Source: Cohnella laeviribosi DSM 21336 (lineage in GTDB: Bacteria; Bacillota; Bacilli; Paenibacillales; Paenibacillaceae). From it: 59,733 nucleotides of DNA. The DNA lies in NCBI RefSeq assembly GCF_000378425.1, contig NZ_KB899833.1, positions 1-59,733 of the forward strand. Reading direction: 5' to 3'. A model generated the notes under the pieces. The model searched no databases. It was not told where the DNA came from and worked only from the letters and a program-made list of their open reading frames with translations. Shown piece after piece: positions 17,443 through 27,018 of this stretch. Positions within the stretch are counted from its first letter, which is position 1; each line of letters starts with the position of its first letter. A program made the translations under genes and the position numbers.

Positions 17443-18947
17443 ACCTGGTCATCGCCGATGACGAAAGCCTCGTCAGAGCCGCCCTGACAAGCATGATCAA
17501 GGAGATGGAAGCGGCGTGGAGTATTGCCGGCGAAGCCGCAAACGGCGAGGAACTGCTGGAACTGGTCGCCGAACATAAGCCGGACATCGCCATCGTAGAC
17601 CTCCGCATGCCGAAGATGGACGGACTGGAAGCGATCCGCGCCGGCAAAGCCCTGTCTCCGCTGACCAAATGGATCATTCTGAGCGGCTTCTCCGATTTCG
17701 CTTATGCGCAGCAGGCGTTAAAGCTCGGCGTCTCGGACTATTTGCTGAAGCCGGTCGCGCAGGCGGAACTGGAGAAGACGCTGCTTAATCTTTACAAGGA
17801 CAACAAAGAATATATCCGTTTGCTGAATCAGCAGTTTGAGAACCATTTGTCTGCCCTTTGCAACGGCCTCGCTTCGCTCAGGTACGAGGAACGGGACAGC
17901 ATGTTTTTCCGCGGCCGCTTTGCCGGCTGGATATTCGTCTTGGACGCGCCGCATCCCGCAAACCGCGTGTCCGCATTGGAATGCGAGTTCTACGAAGAGC
18001 TGCGCCGGATCGCGGATCGGCATCTCGCCTACGGCATGAATGCGGCGGTGCTCTCGCTGCCGAGCGGGAAGATTGCCGCCGCGGCGGCGTGGGATCCGGA
18101 GAAAGGGCGGTCCGGCGAAGAGAGCGTCAGCCGCTTCTTCGGCAAGGTCAAGGAAGCGGCGGAGAAGCGGCGCAATCCGGAGATGATGATGACCGTGCTG
18201 AAGACGGACGAATGCGCGGGCTTTGAAGCGATGAACCGCCAGTTGCAGCAGTTGATGCAGTGGACGGAGCTCCGGGCTCTCTTCGGCATCGGCAGGCATG
18301 TGGCTTATTCGGAAGCCGCCAGGGTAGCGGGCGATCCGGAAAAGCTGAAAGCGAGCCGGCTGCTCTCCGCCATCGCGGAGCATGTGCAGAACCGGATGCA
18401 TCTGCAGGTTCAGCACGCCATTGGCAGCCTGGAAACGCTGCTGGAAGCATCCCCCCTTGCCGAACAGCCCTGCATCCGGCAAGCTGCCCGTCTGTTCATC
18501 CGCTATACGATCGGGCTCGAACTGCCGGGACAGGCGCCGGCTTCCGAGACGATCGAAGCGCTTCGCAAGTTCGGGGAACGCTTGCTTCGGGAAGCCAAAG
18601 AGCCGGTGCCGGCCAATCTCGCGGATCAGGTGATTCAATATATCGAGCAGCGTTACATGGACGATATCGGCATCGGGCAAATCGCAGGCGAGCTTAACGT
18701 TTCGGCCGCTTACTTAAGCACGCTGTTTCACAAGAAAACCGGCGTGACCTTCGTCAAATATTTGACGCGCATCCGCATGTACAAAGCAAAGGAACTGCTG
18801 CTGAACACCAATCTGCAAATCAAGCAGGTCGCCGAACGTGTCGGCTATTATAGCACGCGCCATTTTACGAAGCTGTTTACGGAAATGTTCGGATGCTATC
18901 CCTCGGAAATCCGCAAAATCGAGCAGAACCGGTTCCCTCGCGAATAA
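17439..18947 (+). CDS. AraC-family response regulator (YesN type)
   Basis: 502 aa. GTG 17439 overlaps the kinase stop codon (GTGA). The receiver domain has Asp54 in IVDLRMPKMDG, the switch Ser in LSGFSDF and Lys in LLKPV. A long middle region of about 270 residues precedes a C-terminal AraC-type double helix-turn-helix (about 405-500: YMDDIGIGQIAGELNVSAAY, then VAERVGYYSTRHFTKLF). It should activate the transporter operon when phosphorylated. Confidence 0.93.
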   Translation: MNLVIADDESLVRAALTSMIKEMEAAWSIAGEAANGEELLELVAEHKPDIAIVDLRMPKMDGLEAIRAGKALSPLTKWIILSGFSDFAYAQQALKLGVSDYLLKPVAQAELEKTLLNLYKDNKEYIRLLNQQFENHLSALCNGLASLRYEERDSMFFRGRFAGWIFVLDAPHPANRVSALECEFYEELRRIADRHLAYGMNAAVLSLPSGKIAAAAAWDPEKGRSGEESVSRFFGKVKEAAEKRRNPEMMMTVLKTDECAGFEAMNRQLQQLMQWTELRALFGIGRHVAYSEAARVAGDPEKLKASRLLSAIAEHVQNRMHLQVQHAIGSLETLLEASPLAEQPCIRQAARLFIRYTIGLELPGQAPASETIEALRKFGERLLREAKEPVPANLADQVIQYIEQRYMDDIGIGQIAGELNVSAAYLSTLFHKKTGVTFVKYLTRIRMYKAKELLLNTNLQIKQVAERVGYYSTRHFTKLFTEMFGCYPSEIRKIEQNRFPRE

Positions 18948-18975
18948 AAATCATATTGCGGTTTGTTTGAAAGAG

Positions 18976-19005
18976 AAGCTTCAGCCGCCGGCATGAGGCT
19001 TTTTT
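18976..19005 (+). terminator. Rho-independent terminator
   Basis: The stem AAGCTTCA/TGAGGCTT, with one mismatch and a GC-rich loop, is followed by TTTTTT after the response-regulator gene. Confidence 0.6.
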
Positions 19006-19072
19006 GCGTTTTGCATGGTCAGGGCCGGGCAACGTTTGCAAATGTATAAAACTGGAGACCGGTAGAAATCAT

Positions 19073-20188
19073 ATGTTTGGACATGGAAAGAAAAAGGTGA
19101 TTATCATTCCGCAAATCAACACCGGCAATAAAATTACGCTGTTTCAAGCCTATATCCTGATTATGATGGCTGTCGGCATTTTGAATCACGTCATCATTGT
19201 TCCGATATTGCTGACAGCCGCAAAGCGAGACGCGTGGCTATCCGTCCTGGTTACATTGGCGGTCGCTCCGGTCTGGGTCGCTTGTCTATCCTATATTATC
19301 AAAGACATGAACGGCACTCCGTTCAGGGTTTGGCTGGCAAGGCAGTTTGGAAAAACGTTGGCCAGGATGATGCTGCTCATCTTTTCGGCCTACTTGTTTT
19401 TCATGGGAATCATTTCGTTGAAAGATACGGTAACCTGGACCGTGGCCTCCTATTTGCCGCAAACGCCGGTTTTGGCGATCGTGCTCGCGACCGTCATCGG
19501 CTGCGTGTTGGCGGCCAACGCCGGTTTGCGTTCCTTGGCCATCCTGGCCGGCATTCTGCTGCCCGTGGTGATTGTGCTTGGCGAATTTGTCATGTCCGCA
19601 AATTTTAAGTACAAAGATTACCATCTGTTGTTTCCCGTCATGGAATTTGGCATGACGCCGATTTTGAATGGGATGGTTTACGCTGCCGGAGGGCATCTGG
19701 AACTGATGGGCTTGCTTTTTTTCCAGGAACACTTGTCCAAGCGTCCCAAGTTCGGCAGCCTGATGATCGTCAGCGTTCTGTTGGCCGGTCTGATCCTGGG
19801 ACCGCTGATGGGGGCCATTGCCATCTTTGGGCCGGACGCGGCGGCCGAGCAGCGTTACCCCGCTTTCGAACAGTGGCGTATGGTACAGCTCGGACAATAC
19901 TTGGCCCATTTAGACTTTTTTTCTATTTACCAATGGCTTTCAGGCACGTTTATTCGGGTATCGCTGGCGCTGTTCTTGATGGTTGACATCTGGAAACCCA
20001 GAAACCGTTGGACTTGGCTAGCTGCCGCGGGGTTGGCCATGATCGTGGCGATTATATGGCCTCTCAGCGACGCCCGTTTTCTGAACCTGCTTAGAGACGT
20101 GTATTTTCCGGTTTTTGTTTGCGTTTCCCTGGGATTGACCGCGCTGTTTGTCATCAAAGTCTCGATAGCCAGAATCAGGAGAAGGTGA
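19073..20188 (+). CDS. Spore germination protein, GerB family, second copy
   Basis: 371 aa from ATG 19073; an upstream in-frame ATG at 19004 lies inside the terminator region and is unlikely. About ten hydrophobic segments (FQAYILIMMAVGILNHVIIV, MMLLIFSAYLFFMGI, LAILAGILLPVVIVLG) mark the GerAB/endospore germination permease family. It is the first gene of germination operon 2 (B-A-C), an order different from operon 1. Its ribosome site is weak. Confidence 0.9.
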   Translation: MFGHGKKKVIIIPQINTGNKITLFQAYILIMMAVGILNHVIIVPILLTAAKRDAWLSVLVTLAVAPVWVACLSYIIKDMNGTPFRVWLARQFGKTLARMMLLIFSAYLFFMGIISLKDTVTWTVASYLPQTPVLAIVLATVIGCVLAANAGLRSLAILAGILLPVVIVLGEFVMSANFKYKDYHLLFPVMEFGMTPILNGMVYAAGGHLELMGLLFFQEHLSKRPKFGSLMIVSVLLAGLILGPLMGAIAIFGPDAAAEQRYPAFEQWRMVQLGQYLAHLDFFSIYQWLSGTFIRVSLALFLMVDIWKPRNRWTWLAAAGLAMIVAIIWPLSDARFLNLLRDVYFPVFVCVSLGLTALFVIKVSIARIRRR

Positions 20189-20194
20189 AATCCA

Positions 20195-21763
20195 ATGGTC
20201 CGCCAATCTCTGTTCACCCAAATGCTCAAAAGGTTGATCGCCAAATCGAATCCGCCCGGGAAACGGGAAACCGCGGACCGCCCGCCGATATCGGCCAAGA
20301 TGTCGGCGGCTCCGGAAGCCGCCGACATCTTGGATTTGTTCAGCCGATGCGGCGACGTCAAGCATCATTTTTACGTATTGAAGCCGGATGATCCCGAGTC
20401 GACGGTTCTGTTCGTCAATTGCGAAAGTTTAAGCGATAATCAACTCATGCTTCACGAGGTGGTTCTTCCCCGCCTGAGCCTGTTTTACGAAACGCATGGT
20501 TTTAAGGACGCCAATCTGTTGAAGAAAGAGAGCCAGTTGCAGCTGGAGATTTTCCCGGAAGAGGATTGGCAAAGCCAAACCGAGCAGCAGGCGTTTGAAG
20601 GCAAACTTATCCTGTACATTCCCGCCCTTCGCGTTATCGGCTCCGTTGACATTGCCTTAACGCCATCCCGAAATCCGGAGGATTCGAATATTGACGTTTC
20701 GGTCCGGGGACCCAGAGACGGTTTTGTAGAGGAGGTTTCGACCAATATCGCGCTGATCCGCAAACGGATTCGGTCGGTCTCTCTGGCATCCGAGATGACC
20801 ACGATCGGCAAACGCACGAAGACGAAAATCGCCTTATTGTATATGTACGATATTGCGGATCCCAAGATCATTCAAGAGGTAAAGCGGCAGCTTCAGACCA
20901 TCGACATGGATGGAGTCATCAGCGCGACGCAACTGGAGGAACTGCTGTCGCCATCATTCTCCTTGTTTCCGCTGATGCTTTATACGGGCCGGCCGGATTT
21001 TGCGGCGACCTGTTTGCTGAACGGCCGTTTTGTCCTGCTGGTGGACGGCACTCCTGCCGCCCTGGTCGCCCCGGCTACCTTGACCATGGTGCTGAAAACG
21101 CCGGAGGACAACCATATTTCGTGGTTTTCCGCATCCTTCGGGCAAACGATCCGCTTGCTGGGATTGGTCGTTTCATTGCTGCTGCCCGGATTTTGGGTTG
21201 CGCTTTTGGCTCATCATCAGGACCAAATCCCCTTTTTTCTGCTGGCCACCATTACGGTGAATCGGCTGGGGATTCCGCTTTCCATTACCCAGGAAATGTT
21301 GCTCGCCTTGATATTCCTTGAAATCTTAAGGGAAGCCAGCGTCCGGCTTTCGCCTTCGATCGGTTCGACGCTGACGGTTGTCGGCGGCCTGATCATCGGC
21401 GACGCCGCCATTCGGGCCGGGTTTCTGTCTCCGGCAATCGTCGTCATCGGGGCGATTACACAGGTATTCGGCGCCACGGTTGCCAACGTATCCCTGATCG
21501 GAACAGTGAGCACGTTGCGGTTCTTTATTTTTTTTCTGGCCGCCATGTTCGGGCTTTACGGATTTTTTCTGGCCGTATTCGTGCTGCTCATTCGTTTGTC
21601 AAGTTTGCAGTCCTACGGCGTGCCGTATTTGGCGCCGTTTTCCCCGATGTTTTTCAAGGATATCGCACACGCCTTTTTCCGGATGCCATGGATATGGAGA
21701 AAAAGAAGGCCGACGTATTTGCATCCGGACGATTCGACAAGCGGGGGAGAAGATAAGAAATGA
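20195..21763 (+). CDS. Spore germination protein, GerA family, second copy
   Basis: 522 aa, start ATG 20195 with GGAGAAGG upstream. The soluble N-terminal part carries the family motif VRGPRDGFVEEVSTNIALIRKR (written in two parts: VRGPRDGF and NIALIRKR), followed by membrane segments from about residue 310. Codons 34-46 contain a perfect 17-bp inverted repeat (20295-20333). The stop overlaps the start of the following gerC gene. Confidence 0.93.
   Translation: MVRQSLFTQMLKRLIAKSNPPGKRETADRPPISAKMSAAPEAADILDLFSRCGDVKHHFYVLKPDDPESTVLFVNCESLSDNQLMLHEVVLPRLSLFYETHGFKDANLLKKESQLQLEIFPEEDWQSQTEQQAFEGKLILYIPALRVIGSVDIALTPSRNPEDSNIDVSVRGPRDGFVEEVSTNIALIRKRIRSVSLASEMTTIGKRTKTKIALLYMYDIADPKIIQEVKRQLQTIDMDGVISATQLEELLSPSFSLFPLMLYTGRPDFAATCLLNGRFVLLVDGTPAALVAPATLTMVLKTPEDNHISWFSASFGQTIRLLGLVVSLLLPGFWVALLAHHQDQIPFFLLATITVNRLGIPLSITQEMLLALIFLEILREASVRLSPSIGSTLTVVGGLIIGDAAIRAGFLSPAIVVIGAITQVFGATVANVSLIGTVSTLRFFIFFLAAMFGLYGFFLAVFVLLIRLSSLQSYGVPYLAPFSPMFFKDIAHAFFRMPWIWRKRRPTYLHPDDSTSGGEDKK
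20295..20333. repeat. Perfect 17-bp inverted repeat inside gerA
   Basis: The left arm CCAAGATGTCGGCGGCT (20295-20311), loop CCGGA and right arm AGCCGCCGACATCTTGG (20317-20333) are exactly complementary. It is inside coding sequence, about 100 nt from the start codon, and no T-run follows. Confidence 0.85.
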
Positions 21764-22914
21764 AGCGCCTGAAAGCGCTGTTCGCGCTGCTTTTGATGCT
21801 TGCCGCGACCACCGGCTGCTGGAGCAGTCGGGAGATCCAAAACGTAAATTATCCTGCCGCCATCGGCGTCGATTACGAAGAAGGAAATTATATCGTGTAT
21901 GTGCAGTTGCTGGATTTCTCCTCGGTCGCCAAGCTGGAAGGACAGCAAAAAAAGGAAGAGACGCCTGTCTGGGTCGGCAAAGGGATCGGAAAGTCGTTTA
22001 CGGATGCGGTGAATCATTTGTATGAAACTTCGCAGCAACACGTGACGTGGGGGCATGTCGAAGCGGTTGTTTTCAGCGAACGCATTTTGAAACTAGACAG
22101 ATACCGGGAAGCGTTGGAATTGATCGACCGGTACCGGGAAATCCGTTATTTGATTTGGGCATACAGCACCAGGGAATCGCTTGATGAGGTGCTTAGCGTC
22201 ACCCCGTTTTTCAGATTGTCGCCGAAGTCTTCGATCTTGCATAATCCGGTCGAGCATTACCGGCAGCGTTCCATGGTGCGTCCGATCAGGCTGTACGAGT
22301 TCATCATGGCGTTGGAAGAAAAGCCGCGCACGGCCTATTTGCCCTCCCTGAAAATCAATCGCACCCAATGGAAAGAAAGCAGGCAAGAACACGCCCTGTT
22401 GGAGTACGACGGTTTGCATCTGTTTCATTGTAATCGGCCTGCGGTTCACATGAAACTGGCCGAACTGGAAGGGGTCCCGTGGGTGAACAACAGCACGGTC
22501 CGCATATCGCTTTCAATCGGCCGCGGCGACGAATTGGCCGCCGTGCTTGTGATGGAAGCGCCGGAAATCGACATCAGGCACACGATCCGGAACGGTCGTG
22601 CGTATTTCGACATCAACGTGAACGTTAAAGCCGTAATCAACGAGCAGTTTGAAGAAATGACCGAGGGCGAACTGGCGAAGATGGCCGGACAAAAAATCGA
22701 AGAACAAATTCGAAACACCTACACGAAAGCCTATCGGCGGAAGGTGGATATTTATAATTTGGGCGAAACGCTTTATCGGCATAATCCGGCCGCGTTTCAT
22801 CGGCTGGCGGACGAGAATCAGTTTGTTTTGCACGAAGACGCTTTGCGCAATGTTCATGTCAACGTTCACTTAACCAGTACCGGCAGATACAAATTCCACT
22901 CCGGTATAAAGTGA
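21760..22914 (+). CDS. Spore germination lipoprotein, Ger(x)C family, second copy
   Basis: 384 aa. ATG 21760 overlaps the gerA stop (ATGA). A lipoprotein signal ends in TTGC (Cys20) and is followed by WSSREIQNVNYPAAIGVDY, the usual GerC opening. It completes the B-A-C receptor operon and would be anchored on the outside of the spore inner membrane. Confidence 0.92.
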   Translation: MKRLKALFALLLMLAATTGCWSSREIQNVNYPAAIGVDYEEGNYIVYVQLLDFSSVAKLEGQQKKEETPVWVGKGIGKSFTDAVNHLYETSQQHVTWGHVEAVVFSERILKLDRYREALELIDRYREIRYLIWAYSTRESLDEVLSVTPFFRLSPKSSILHNPVEHYRQRSMVRPIRLYEFIMALEEKPRTAYLPSLKINRTQWKESRQEHALLEYDGLHLFHCNRPAVHMKLAELEGVPWVNNSTVRISLSIGRGDELAAVLVMEAPEIDIRHTIRNGRAYFDINVNVKAVINEQFEEMTEGELAKMAGQKIEEQIRNTYTKAYRRKVDIYNLGETLYRHNPAAFHRLADENQFVLHEDALRNVHVNVHLTSTGRYKFHSGIK

Positions 22915-22981
22915 TGGCGATTCGGAACGGTAACTGTCATTCCCCGCGATCTTTTGCCGGCCGTCCGGCTGCCGCGGCCTA

Positions 22982-23043
22982 TTGACATATAGGGTGGGGG
23001 GGTATATGATAAGGGCAATCAAAATATAGGGTGCCGGGGTATT
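22982..23043 (+). promoter_or_regulatory. copA promoter with two CsoR-like operators
   Basis: TTGACA (22982-22987), a 17-bp spacer and TATGAT (23005-23010) form a strong promoter. The spacer contains TATAGGGTGGGGGGGTATA, and a related copy TATAGGGTGCCGGGGTATT occurs at 23025-23043. G-tracts flanked by TATA are typical of CsoR copper-responsive operators, so derepression by Cu(I) is inferred. Confidence 0.6.
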
Positions 23044-23085
23044 CTGTCATCAGAGAAAACTGTATTTTGCAAGGAGTGAACGCTC

Positions 23086-25347
23086 ATGGAATCGGCAGCA
23101 TCGTTTGCAACCAGGCAGACCTCGCCGGAAGCGGACGGCAAGGCGGTCGCCCGTTTCAAGCTGGAAGGCATGACCTGCGCCGCATGCGCGAACCGGATCG
23201 AGAAGGGTCTGGGCAAGCTGGCCGGCGTGACGAGCGCTTCCGTCAACTTCGCCATGGAAACGGCGCAGGTCGAATACGTGCCGGGAGAAGTCTCGGTCGA
23301 AGACATGCGGAACAAAGTGAAGCAACTTGGCTACGAAGCGATCCCGGAGCGGCCGGACGCGCAAACGCCGGACCGCCGCGACCGGCTGGCGCGGCAAAAA
23401 CGGAAGCTGCTCGTTTCGGCCGTTCTCTCGTTTCCGCTGCTGTGGAGCATGGTCGCGCATTTCTCGCTTGCATCCTGGATTTACGTGCCGGACCTGCTGA
23501 TGAACCCGTGGTTTCAGCTTGCGGTTGCGACACCGGTTCAATTTTATATCGGCATGCCTTTTTATGCGGGCGCCTACAAAGCCCTGAGAAACCGCAGCGC
23601 CAACATGGACGTGCTGGTCGCCCTCGGAACTTCGGCCGCGTATTTCTACAGCCTGTATTTAACGCTCGATTGGGCTGCGCACGGCGGCGGAGCGCATCAT
23701 ATGCCTCCCCTGTATTACGAGACGAGCGCGATCCTGATCACGCTGGTCGTGATGGGGAAGCTGTTCGAGTCGCTCGCCAAAGGGCGGACCTCCGCCGCCA
23801 TTTACGCTTTGATGAAATTGCAGGCGAAGACGGCCGTCGTGCTGCGCGGCGGCGAGGAGCGGACCGTGCCGGTCGAGGAAGTCGTGCCGGGAGACATCGT
23901 GCTGGTCCGTCCCGGCGACAACATTCCGGTGGACGGCACGGTGGCGGAAGGCGAATCGACGGTCGACGAGTCGATGCTGACGGGCGAAAGCCTTCCCGTG
24001 TTCAAAACGGCCGGCGACCCCGTTTACGGCGCGACGATCAACAAGAACGGCGCCCTTCGGATTCGGGCGACCAAGATCGGCAAAGACGCGGCGCTGGCGC
24101 AAATCATTAAGGTCGTCGAGGAAGCCCAAGGCTCGAAAGCGCCCATTCAGCGGATCGCGGACGTCATATCGGGCATCTTCGTCCCGATTGTGGTCGGCAT
24201 CGCGGCTTTGGTGTTCATCGTCTGGTATTGGCTCGCCGCGCCCGGCGAACTGGCGACCGCGTTGAAAAACGCGATCGCGGTTCTGGTCATCGCTTGTCCC
24301 TGCGCGCTCGGCCTGGCGACGCCGACCTCCATTATGGCAGGCTCCGGCCGTGCGGCCGAGCTCGGCGTCCTGTTCAAGGGCGGGGAGCATTTGGAGCAAA
24401 CCCATAAAATCGACACCGTCGTGTTGGACAAAACCGGCACCATCACCAGCGGGAAGCCGGAGTTGACGGATGTGCTGGCGGAAGGGGACGAGGCGGAATT
24501 TCTCCGGCTTGTCGCCGCCGCGGAAAAAAATTCCGGGCACCCTTTGGCGGAGGCGATCGTGGCCGGCGCCCGGGCGAGAAACCTCGAGATTCCGGACGCG
24601 GCCTCCTTCGAAGCGCTTCCCGGCTATGGCGTGAAGGCGACGATCGAAGGCAAAGAGCTGCTGGTCGGCACTCGCAGGCTGATGGAGAAATACGGAGTTG
24701 CGGATGCGGCGCGCGCCTATGATACGATGGCCAAGCTGGAGGAAGCGGGCAAGACGGCGATGGTCGCGGCGATCGGCAACCGCTATGCGGGGATCGTCGC
24801 GGTCGCCGACACGATCAAGCAAACGTCGAAAGCCGCCGTCGCCCGTCTGAAGGAGATGGGCATCGAAGTCATCATGCTCACGGGGGACAACGAGCGTACG
24901 GCGAAAGCGATCGCGCGGCAAGCCGGCATCGAACAGGTGCGCGCGCAAGTGCTTCCGGAGCAAAAGGCGGCGGAAGTGAGGAAGCTGCAATCGATCGGCC
25001 GAAGGGTCGCGATGGTCGGGGACGGCATCAACGACGCGCCGGCGCTCGCGGCGGCGGACGTCGGGATGGCGGTCGGCACCGGCAGCGATATCGCGATCGA
25101 AACGGCGGACGTGACGCTCATGCGCGGAGACCTGAACAGCATCGCCGACGCCATCGAGATGAGCCGCCTGACGATGCGCAACATCCGGCAAAATCTGTTC
25201 TGGGCGCTCGGCTACAACACGCTGGGGATTCCGGTTGCCGCCCTGGGGCTGCTCGCGCCTTGGGTGGCCGGCGCGGCGATGGCGCTAAGCTCCGTTTCCG
25301 TCGTGCTGAACGCGCTTCGCTTGCAGCGCGCAAGCTTGCGCCGGTAA
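23086..25347 (+). CDS. copA: Copper-exporting P1B-type ATPase
   Basis: 753 aa. One N-terminal metal-binding domain ([10 protein letters not shown], Cys31 and Cys34), eight expected membrane helices, the transport-site CPC at 404-406 ([13 protein letters not shown]), phosphorylated Asp448 in DKTGT, the nucleotide-domain HP motif (SGHPLAEA) and the hinge [10 protein letters not shown]. It pumps Cu(I) out of the cytoplasm. The start ATG 23086 follows AAGGAG. Most Bacillales CopA proteins have two metal domains; this one has one. No copZ or csoR is adjacent. Confidence 0.95.
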   Translation: MESAASFATRQTSPEADGKAVARFKLEGMTCAACANRIEKGLGKLAGVTSASVNFAMETAQVEYVPGEVSVEDMRNKVKQLGYEAIPERPDAQTPDRRDRLARQKRKLLVSAVLSFPLLWSMVAHFSLASWIYVPDLLMNPWFQLAVATPVQFYIGMPFYAGAYKALRNRSANMDVLVALGTSAAYFYSLYLTLDWAAHGGGAHHMPPLYYETSAILITLVVMGKLFESLAKGRTSAAIYALMKLQAKTAVVLRGGEERTVPVEEVVPGDIVLVRPGDNIPVDGTVAEGESTVDESMLTGESLPVFKTAGDPVYGATINKNGALRIRATKIGKDAALAQIIKVVEEAQGSKAPIQRIADVISGIFVPIVVGIAALVFIVWYWLAAPGELATALKNAIAVLVIACPCALGLATPTSIMAGSGRAAELGVLFKGGEHLEQTHKIDTVVLDKTGTITSGKPELTDVLAEGDEAEFLRLVAAAEKNSGHPLAEAIVAGARARNLEIPDAASFEALPGYGVKATIEGKELLVGTRRLMEKYGVADAARAYDTMAKLEEAGKTAMVAAIGNRYAGIVAVADTIKQTSKAAVARLKEMGIEVIMLTGDNERTAKAIARQAGIEQVRAQVLPEQKAAEVRKLQSIGRRVAMVGDGINDAPALAAADVGMAVGTGSDIAIETADVTLMRGDLNSIADAIEMSRLTMRNIRQNLFWALGYNTLGIPVAALGLLAPWVAGAAMALSSVSVVLNALRLQRASLRR

Positions 25348-25350
25348 AGC

Positions 25351-25845
25351 CTACTTCCGGTTCAAGGCGAACAAATAGTTGTATTTCGAGGCATGCCTCA
25401 ATTCGTCCGTAATAATTTCGAAAAGCATATCCCGGTACGGGCCGCCGGCGGGCAGGCATTGCCGGATCCGGCGGTAGTTCTCGACCGCCTTCAACTCGCC
25501 GAACAGCGCCGTCCGGATTCCGTCCAGGTAGGAAGAGGGCCGCTCGAACGGCGTTTTTTCCGGGGCCTGGATTTCTTTTCCCGTGAGATCCTTGTAGATT
25601 TGGCGGAACATCCGGTTGTGCTTCCGCTCGTCGTCCCGGATGGACGCGATGATGCCCTTTTCCTCCTTGGAAGGAGCCAGGGAAATGAGGTGCTGATAAA
25701 ACAACTCGTCTTCCCGTTCGCCCTGAACGGCTTCCTTGATGAGCGGCAGCGCCTTCTGCAAGCAGGGCGCTTCGCCGCCGGCTCCTTCCGCGGGCGCAAC
25801 CCGCACCGGAATCCACCCGTAATAGGCGTACTGTTGGGGATACAT
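25351..25845 (-). CDS. Ferritin-like/rubrerythrin-type protein
   Basis: 164 aa from ATG 25845, which has AAAGGAG upstream; the longer frame to 25887 includes that site. Four-helix bundle features: repeated E-x-x-E and D-E-R-K-H motifs (EREDELFYQH, RDDERKHNRMF, GELKAVENY, TDELRHASKYN), with Glu/His suited to a di-iron site. An oxygen-tolerance, metal-storage or coat-associated role is possible and cannot be decided from sequence. It converges with copA, the stops being 3 bp apart. Confidence 0.75.
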   Translation of the reverse strand: MYPQQYAYYGWIPVRVAPAEGAGGEAPCLQKALPLIKEAVQGEREDELFYQHLISLAPSKEEKGIIASIRDDERKHNRMFRQIYKDLTGKEIQAPEKTPFERPSSYLDGIRTALFGELKAVENYRRIRQCLPAGGPYRDMLFEIITDELRHASKYNYLFALNRK

Positions 25846-25962
25846 GTTCGCGCTCCTTTTTTTATGGTCCTGCATCAGTCTATGCATTGCCCGCCGCCGG
25901 GTGAATGCCCGCCTTTCGAAGCCGTTTTCCCGAACGAACGCGAAGCCCGGACCGCTCGAATT

Positions 25963-25991
25963 TTGCCTTGCTCAGCCTCGGATGGTAAAAT
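25963..25991 (+). promoter_or_regulatory. Sigma-A-type promoter
   Basis: TTGCCT (25963-25968) and TAAAAT (25986-25991) are 17 bp apart, 57 bp before the arginase-like gene. Confidence 0.5.
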
Positions 25992-26048
25992 AAATATGGT
26001 CTTCGGACAAATTTTCCGAATATTGAAAAATAAGAGGGAAGGGGAGCT

Positions 26049-26828
26049 ATGAAAGGCGTATCCGTACTAAATTTCGACCAATCTTTATGTCCTCAGCTTA
26101 GTTTTCGCAAGCCGGCGTACGAATGGATCGATTTTACGGATATCAGGCAGACAAACGGATACTGTGTAAAAGATTCGGTCCGCAAAATAGACGCCAGATT
26201 GCGAGCGCGCCGAAATCGCGGCGTCACCGTCATCGGCGGCGGAAATTATCATTACGTCAGCTATCTGCTTTTGTCGGAAATGGCCCGGCCTTTTACCCTG
26301 GTGTTGTTCGATTATCATACGGAAATGCTGGAGCCGCCGGACGAATCGCTTCTGTCTTGCGGCTCCTGGGTGCTTGAGGCCATCCGGAACAATCCTTTTT
26401 TGGCCAAAGTGCTGCTGCTCGGCGTCGGCGAGGAGGGGCTACGGGAGATTCCCGCGTCGGTCGGCTCCAAAGTCGCCGCCTATTCGGTCCGTTCGATCGA
26501 GGGATTGGAATCCGACGTCCGGTCGATTGTGTCGCAAATTCCGACGGAGCTCGTCTATGTCAGCATCGACAAGGATGTGCTGAACCGGAACGAGGCGGTA
26601 ACCGATTGGGACCAGGGCAATGTCACGCTTCGCCAGCTGCTCGGCATTCTGGACGGCATCGCGTCGAGCCGGAAGATTGCCGGCGTCGACATCTGCGGGG
26701 AATACCCGTATTCGCCTGTCCATGCTTACCGCAAGGAAATCCGCAGGGCGCTCAACATCAACGAGCGAACGAACCGGGTGCTCGTGGATCGGGCGATCCG
26801 GTGGATCGAGCGCAAAGACGCATCATAA
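26049..26828 (+). CDS. Arginase/ureohydrolase-fold protein, divergent
   Basis: 259 aa, start ATG 26049 after GAAGGGGAG. Ureohydrolase-like metal motifs appear in order but altered: GGGNYHY in place of GGDH, DYHTE in place of D-A-H-x-D, and SIDKD as the Asp pair. Five of six manganese ligands remain and the sixth is Asp to Glu. The family hydrolyses guanidino compounds (arginine, agmatine, guanidinobutyrate, formiminoglutamate). Length is somewhat below the usual 290-310 and the substrate is unknown. It is monocistronic, with a terminator at 26886-26915. Confidence 0.75.
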   Translation: MKGVSVLNFDQSLCPQLSFRKPAYEWIDFTDIRQTNGYCVKDSVRKIDARLRARRNRGVTVIGGGNYHYVSYLLLSEMARPFTLVLFDYHTEMLEPPDESLLSCGSWVLEAIRNNPFLAKVLLLGVGEEGLREIPASVGSKVAAYSVRSIEGLESDVRSIVSQIPTELVYVSIDKDVLNRNEAVTDWDQGNVTLRQLLGILDGIASSRKIAGVDICGEYPYSPVHAYRKEIRRALNINERTNRVLVDRAIRWIERKDAS

Positions 26829-26885
26829 CCATCCGCTTTCAACATATTTCGACATACTTCGGCATAGTTCAACAAAAATCTTGTC

Positions 26886-26915
26886 AACAGCTTTCATGAC
26901 GAAAGCTGTTTTTTC
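26886..26915 (+). terminator. Rho-independent terminator
   Basis: AACAGCTTTC pairs with GAAAGCTGTT around ATGAC, followed by a T-run. It separates the arginase-like gene from the mannitol operon. Confidence 0.8.
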
Positions 26916-26920
26916 TTTGA

Positions 26921-26950
26921 TTGAAACTGAAAACGCTTGCACAGTATCAT
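26921..26950 (+). promoter_or_regulatory. mtl operon promoter with cre site
   Basis: TTGAAA (26921-26926) and TATCAT (26945-26950) are separated by 18 bp, and CTGAAAACGCTTGCA (26927-26941) in the spacer differs from the cre consensus only at its first base. CcpA repression of mannitol uptake is inferred; MtlR presumably activates nearby. Confidence 0.5.
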
Positions 26951-27018
26951 GGATTCAGACCGCAGTGGGATACTAATCGAAATCCGCTGCTCCAAATCCA
27001 AAGGAGGTTATTTTTCTC

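Noticed and set aside
22915..22981. GC-rich partial dyads after gerC as a terminator
   Set aside because: The possible stems (GCCGGCCG with CGGCTGCCG) are imperfect and no T-run follows.
23659..25191. Long minus-strand open frame opposite copA
   Set aside because: His/Arg/Asp-rich shadow of the ATPase gene without motif or start signal.
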